Below are positions 62,961-64,000 of a stretch of DNA of 64,000 nucleotides, piece after piece. The position numbers and the translations under genes are program-made. Within the stretch, counting starts at the first letter, position 1; every line of letters starts with the position of its first letter. Under the pieces are notes generated by a model that had not been told where the DNA came from, did not search any database, and saw only the letters and a list, made by a program, of their open reading frames with translations. Origin of the DNA: Flammulina velutipes (lineage: Eukaryota > Basidiomycota > Agaricomycetes > Agaricales > Physalacriaceae); the NCBI GenBank assembly GCA_011800155.1, contig CM022374.1, forward strand, positions 2,728,001 through 2,792,000, written 5' to 3'.

Positions 62961-64000
62961 TCAACAACCATCCGATATCATCATTCCTGCCATACTTTTC
63001 CACCTTCGTCCTCGCATCTCTGTACCATATATCACCCACCATTTGTATGTACCATATGACCCAGGCTCAGGAAGGATGGAGCCGAAAGTTGGTGGAGGAT
63101 AACTGTAAATCTACTTCATATCTTGCAACAATCGCCACACGTTCGGGCATGTAAACCAACGGAAAGACCTAATCGACTTCGGGTGCCTGTTCTCTTTTCC
63201 GTTATCGATCAAGACCCGTCACGGGGAGAAGATAGAACACAGTAACATGCATTGCTCGGGTATGGATGAAACATGTGGGGCATTTCGGTGTTCACCAACG
63301 AGGAAGGGCAGCTATTCCGATAGGCCGAGTTGAACATCCCGATAAGGCTTCCCAAGAACATAGTTATTGTCTCCGCCACTCTTGCGGGGTAGGCCCCGAT
63401 CAGAGTGATGGCGAGTGTTCCTGGAGCAATATTCGTATACTCAGCGAATATCTAAAGTAGACTAAAGGATATGAGAAGTGCGTATCTGACTGATTGAGCT
63501 CATGGAGCTCGGGATCGAGAATTTGATGTACAGCGCAACGCCACCGGACTGGCCAGTCTCCTTGAATAAGCTCTCAACACGCATGTTGTTGAGGGCCTTT
63601 TCGGGAGCTCCACACCTGCCAGTTTGTGGAGAACTCGGATCTTTCTATTCTTCTCGTGAGGGGTGGGACTCCTTCTTCCACCCGGAGTCTGTGTTCGAGT
63701 TGCTTGTAAAAGTCTGGGATTATTTGTTAGCGGCACAATTTGCATCTTGAGATAGAAATTCAGCACCAACAAGCATTCAACAGTAGCAGTTGGTCAAGAG
63801 GGCGCCAACTCTGGATGGGCGCCGGACCGCTGGATGAAAACGGCATGAAAAATATTCCGTGTGTTGAACTAACAATTACTACCCAGCGGGGCTACATCTC
63901 GTTCTCGTTCACACCGGAGTTATATTGTATATGCTCGTCTCCCAAGCGCACACTCCCCTTCCAGTTGAATGACGAGGGAAATGACGCTTTTAAATCTGCG
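62961..64000. other. Right end, nothing recognised
   Basis: About 1 kb beyond the element; begins with the right target duplication TCAACAAC. Short frames near 63500-63770 on both strands have no recognised domain. Confidence 0.5.

Noticed and set aside
1..64000. CRISPR arrays, bacterial operons, ribosome binding sites
   Set aside because: Spliced eukaryotic genes throughout; no regularly spaced short repeats found.

Overview
This window is nuclear DNA of a basidiomycete fungus, most likely an agaricomycete. Genes are split by many 48-60 nt GT-AG introns. The families are typical of mushroom-forming fungi: short BTB proteins, single-exon F-box/LRR proteins, TKL kinases, 7-TM DUF6533-type proteins, tandem lineage-specific families and chromodomain Ty3/gypsy elements. 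Start codons and splice sites below were read by hand from frame continuity, splice signals and comparison between paralogues inside the window; no search was run.

Layout. 1.7-8.0 kb: four tandem plus-strand genes of one unrecognised family, in two subtypes (outer pair, inner pair). 9.5-10.1 kb: a small dual-specificity phosphatase (minus). 10.8-11.8 kb: a perfect 348-bp inverted repeat around a 299-bp spacer. 12.1-16.7 kb: two tandem multi-pass membrane protein paralogues (plus). 17.0-18.4 kb: indoleamine 2,3-dioxygenase (minus). 19.0-20.0 kb: BTB protein (minus). 21.2-22.3, 37.0-38.4 and 40.0-41.3 kb: three secreted CE4 polysaccharide deacetylases (minus). 24.3-27.6 kb: a PPS1-type dual-specificity phosphatase (plus). 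28.0-29.2 kb: an MDR quinone oxidoreductase (minus). 29.5-31.2 kb: F-box protein (minus). 31.6-32.7 kb: secreted protein of unknown function (minus). 33.8-36.6 kb: a tandem protein kinase-pseudokinase (plus). 41.9-48.0 kb, all plus: D-amino-acid oxidase, a Dal5-like MFS transporter with a probable lesion, and a 2OG-Fe(II) oxygenase. 48.7-49.8 kb: LRR-like protein. 50.7-52.1 kb: 7-TM DUF6533-like protein. 52.3-54.1 kb: MYND/Mss51-like protein.

Mobile DNA. At 38.5-39.2 kb lies a 626-bp hAT-type MITE with an exact 8-bp target duplication. At 56.4-63.0 kb a second hAT-like element has been split by a complete, nearly unmutated chromodomain Ty3/gypsy retrotransposon (1536-residue Gag-Pol, two LTRs, 5-bp target duplication). 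One LTR carries a 218-bp tandem duplication.

Themes. The window is rich in local duplication: the four-gene family, the membrane pair and the CE4 trio. Four introns seem to need a GC donor. Very small exons of 9, 11 and 12 nt occur in four genes. The oxidase-transporter-oxygenase run could be a small catabolic cluster, but that is inference from position only.
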